A stretch of DNA of 64,000 nucleotides from Aliishimia sp963678085 (GTDB taxonomy: Bacteria; Pseudomonadota; Alphaproteobacteria; Rhodobacterales; Rhodobacteraceae), in NCBI GenBank assembly GCA_963678085.1, contig OY782680.1:434001-498000 (forward strand). Reading direction: 5' to 3'. Every line of letters starts with the position of its first letter. The first letter of the stretch is position 1. Position numbers and translations under genes: made by a program. This document shows positions 62,679 through 64,000 of this stretch, piece by piece. A model generated the notes under the pieces. The model saw nothing but the letters and a program-made list of their open reading frames with translations. It had not been told where the DNA came from and ran no database searches.

Positions 62679-63354
62679 CGGGGGCCGCTATCAGCGCCTC
62701 TGCCTGCGCAAGACCTGGGGGGTGGCCGATATCGCACCATTTGCCCGGATAAACCAACCCATAACACTGAGAGGTCGCGATCAACTGATCCCAGATTTCA
62801 TTGAGCGAAAACACGTCCGGCTGATGCCCAAGCACCCAGTCTGAATTAATGATTTGTGCACCGCTGTAAACCAGATCTCCACCACGTTTCAGCTGCCCTT
62901 GAGCCGTGCAAGAAAAATCCCCCGGCCCTGTGCGACCAAGGGTGGAATGTGGCTCTAAACATAGGAGGAGCGCCTGCATTTTTTCCGGCCGCCAATGTTC
63001 AAGCAGCAATTTCAGCGGGTTCGGGCCCGACCACGCAGCATCTGGGTTGATGGTGCAAACCGGCCCGCCGCCAAGCTTTTTATGAGCGAATTTTAACCCT
63101 CCGCCGGTGTCCAGGATCTGCGTTTCATGTGAAACCTCAATACCCGTTCCCGCCAGATGGGACTGCAGGCACTCGGCCTTGTAATGCGTGTTCACCACAA
63201 GGTGGCGCAGGCCCGCATCGCGGCACAGATCAAGCGTGTGGTCAATCATTGGCCTCCCCGCGAGCGGCACCATCGGCTTGGGGCGATCATTGGTGAGCGG
63301 GCGCATGCGCGTGCCAAACCCGGCGGCAAAGATCATCGCGGCATGTGGTGTCAT
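62668..63354 (-). CDS. murU: Nucleotidyltransferase, N-acetylmuramate 1-phosphate uridylyltransferase type (MurU)
   Basis: The 228-residue nucleotidyltransferase has AMIFAAGFGTRMRPLTNDRP (G-x-G-x-R and K-P), TGGGLKFA, PD-A-A metal Asp region (TINPDAAW) and WCDIGHP near the end, as in MurU/RmlA-like enzymes. MurU makes UDP-MurNAc from MurNAc 1-phosphate in peptidoglycan recycling. Its neighbour upstream is the AmgK-like kinase that would provide the substrate, which supports the assignment. ATG 63354 overlaps that gene's stop. Frame upstream of 63354 is not family-like. Confidence 0.83.
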   Translation of the reverse strand: MTPHAAMIFAAGFGTRMRPLTNDRPKPMVPLAGRPMIDHTLDLCRDAGLRHLVVNTHYKAECLQSHLAGTGIEVSHETQILDTGGGLKFAHKKLGGGPVCTINPDAAWSGPNPLKLLLEHWRPEKMQALLLCLEPHSTLGRTGPGDFSCTAQGQLKRGGDLVYSGAQIINSDWVLGHQPDVFSLNEIWDQLIATSQCYGLVYPGKWCDIGHPPGLAQAEALIAAPDAV

Positions 63355-64000
63355 GGGCAGGCCTCGCGCAAGCTTTGGCGTATCTCGGGGCTTGGCCCCG
63401 GCAAGGTTTCCAAGATGAGTTGACGCAGCGAGAGGTCTTCTAGCCGGTCCAAGTTGTGACGAATATGGCCCCAGACGCGGGGGAGGAGGTCGAGGTAATT
63501 GGGTTTGCCGTCGCGAATGCAAAGCCGGGCGAACACGCCCAAGATGCGCAGGTTTCGCTGCAACCCAAGCAGGTGATAGTCTTGTGTAAATTGCGCCCCG
63601 TTTTGGCCCATTGCGGAAATATAGCTGCTCAGCATGGTTTCTTGCAGGCCCAGCGGAACATCGCGGCGGGCATCTTGCAAGATCGAGACCAAATCATAGG
63701 CCGGATGCCCCAGCATGGCATCTTGAAAATCAAGTAGACCTAGGCGCGCAGGGCCCGTGCGATGGGGCAGGTAGATGAGATTTTCGGCATGATAATCGCG
63801 CTGCACCAGCACCTGTTGGGACCAATCCATTTTGCTGAGCCCCGCGTTTATGTTCGTTTCAAAATCATGCTTGAGGCGCGCATTATTCCGACCCAGATAC
63901 CACGTCACGCACAGCGTTGAGAGCTGGGCCATGGTGTTTGCATCAAAGGGGGTAAGGCCGGTTGCATCCACGCTTGGCATGACGGTGAGCACCTCTATGG
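63351..64000 (-). CDS. amgK: Aminoglycoside phosphotransferase-like kinase, AmgK type (5' end cut by window edge)
   Basis: About 216 residues are visible and the frame runs off the window edge at 64000, so the N-terminal lobe is missing. The APH-type catalytic loop is VLVQRDYHAENLIYL (His-x-x-x-Asn) and the metal Asp lies in LGLLDFQDA. AmgK phosphorylates MurNAc and GlcNAc at C1 for recycling by MurU. The ATGA overlap with murU and the downstream addB-addA order match the usual Rhodobacterales tsaE-amgK-murU-addB-addA-trxA series. Confidence 0.82.
   Translation of the reverse strand, partial: IEVLTVMPSVDATGLTPFDANTMAQLSTLCVTWYLGRNNARLKHDFETNINAGLSKMDWSQQVLVQRDYHAENLIYLPHRTGPARLGLLDFQDAMLGHPAYDLVSILQDARRDVPLGLQETMLSSYISAMGQNGAQFTQDYHLLGLQRNLRILGVFARLCIRDGKPNYLDLLPRVWGHIRHNLDRLEDLSLRQLILETLPGPSPEIRQSLREACP

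Overview
The window reads as chromosomal DNA of an alphaproteobacterium, most likely a marine Rhodobacteraceae (Roseobacter-group) species. The evidence is the gene orders folK-rpoZ-rsh-DUF2062-pdxJ-acpS, ruvCAB-ybgC-tolQRAB-pal-cpoB-tilS-ftsH, atpI-B-E-b'-F, and amgK-murU-addB-addA-trxA, the paired b and b' ATP synthase subunits, a DUF1127 protein, and a GC-rich core with frequent 4-nt ATGA or GTGA overlaps between genes. No phage, insertion sequence, integrase or CRISPR array was seen. The species cannot be named from the sequence.

Layout. 1-983 (minus): rbfA followed by an exported DUF2233 glycosidase. 1070-1879 (plus): dapB. 1886-4784 (minus): a DUF3429-methyltransferase-rnhA-GST operon with an NYN-domain protein upstream. 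4873-13051 (plus): folK, rpoZ, the (p)ppGpp synthetase/hydrolase rsh, a DUF2062 membrane protein, pdxJ, two paralogous small membrane proteins, a LysE exporter, acpS and gltX. 13210-19504 (plus): an acyl-CoA dehydrogenase with an unusual array of perfect hairpins inside its coding sequence, a metallo-beta-lactamase-fold protein, MFS and MATE transporters, and prmA. 19587-20286: an acidic-tailed membrane protein and a DUF1127 protein. 20637-33610 (plus): ruvCAB, an unknown gene, a Uma2 nuclease, ybgC, a low-GC inserted gene, the Tol-Pal envelope system, tilS and ftsH, then a terminator and tRNA-Gly(TCC).

33892-43076 (minus): two ABC exporter half-transporters, cca, a CoA-pyrophosphatase-type Nudix protein, hslO and the F0 part of ATP synthase. 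43294-44755: an ArsR-family regulator with a perfect operator palindrome, a convergent LysR regulator and tRNA-Arg(ACG). 44822-45958 (minus): a single-domain globin and a small soluble chemoreceptor-like protein, which look like a two-gene gas-sensing module. 46156-49841: riboflavin synthase, an isolated capsule-type glycosyltransferase (KpsS-like) and a secreted RTX protein. 49947-55866 (minus): a homoprotocatechuate meta-cleavage operon, hpaF-hpaE-hpaD-decarboxylase-FAH hydrolase-hpaH, with a palindrome at the predicted transcription start. 56046-64000 (minus): amgK, murU, addB, addA and trxA.

How the genes work together. Most of the window is housekeeping: translation and tRNA maturation, recombination and repair (RuvABC, AddAB), envelope integrity (Tol-Pal), ATP synthesis and cell-wall sugar recycling. 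The accessory content most worth attention is the globin/mini-receptor pair, the aromatic amino acid decarboxylase embedded in the homoprotocatechuate operon, the hairpin array in the acyl-CoA dehydrogenase gene, the islet between ybgC and tolQ, and the RTX protein with an unrecognised N-terminal half.
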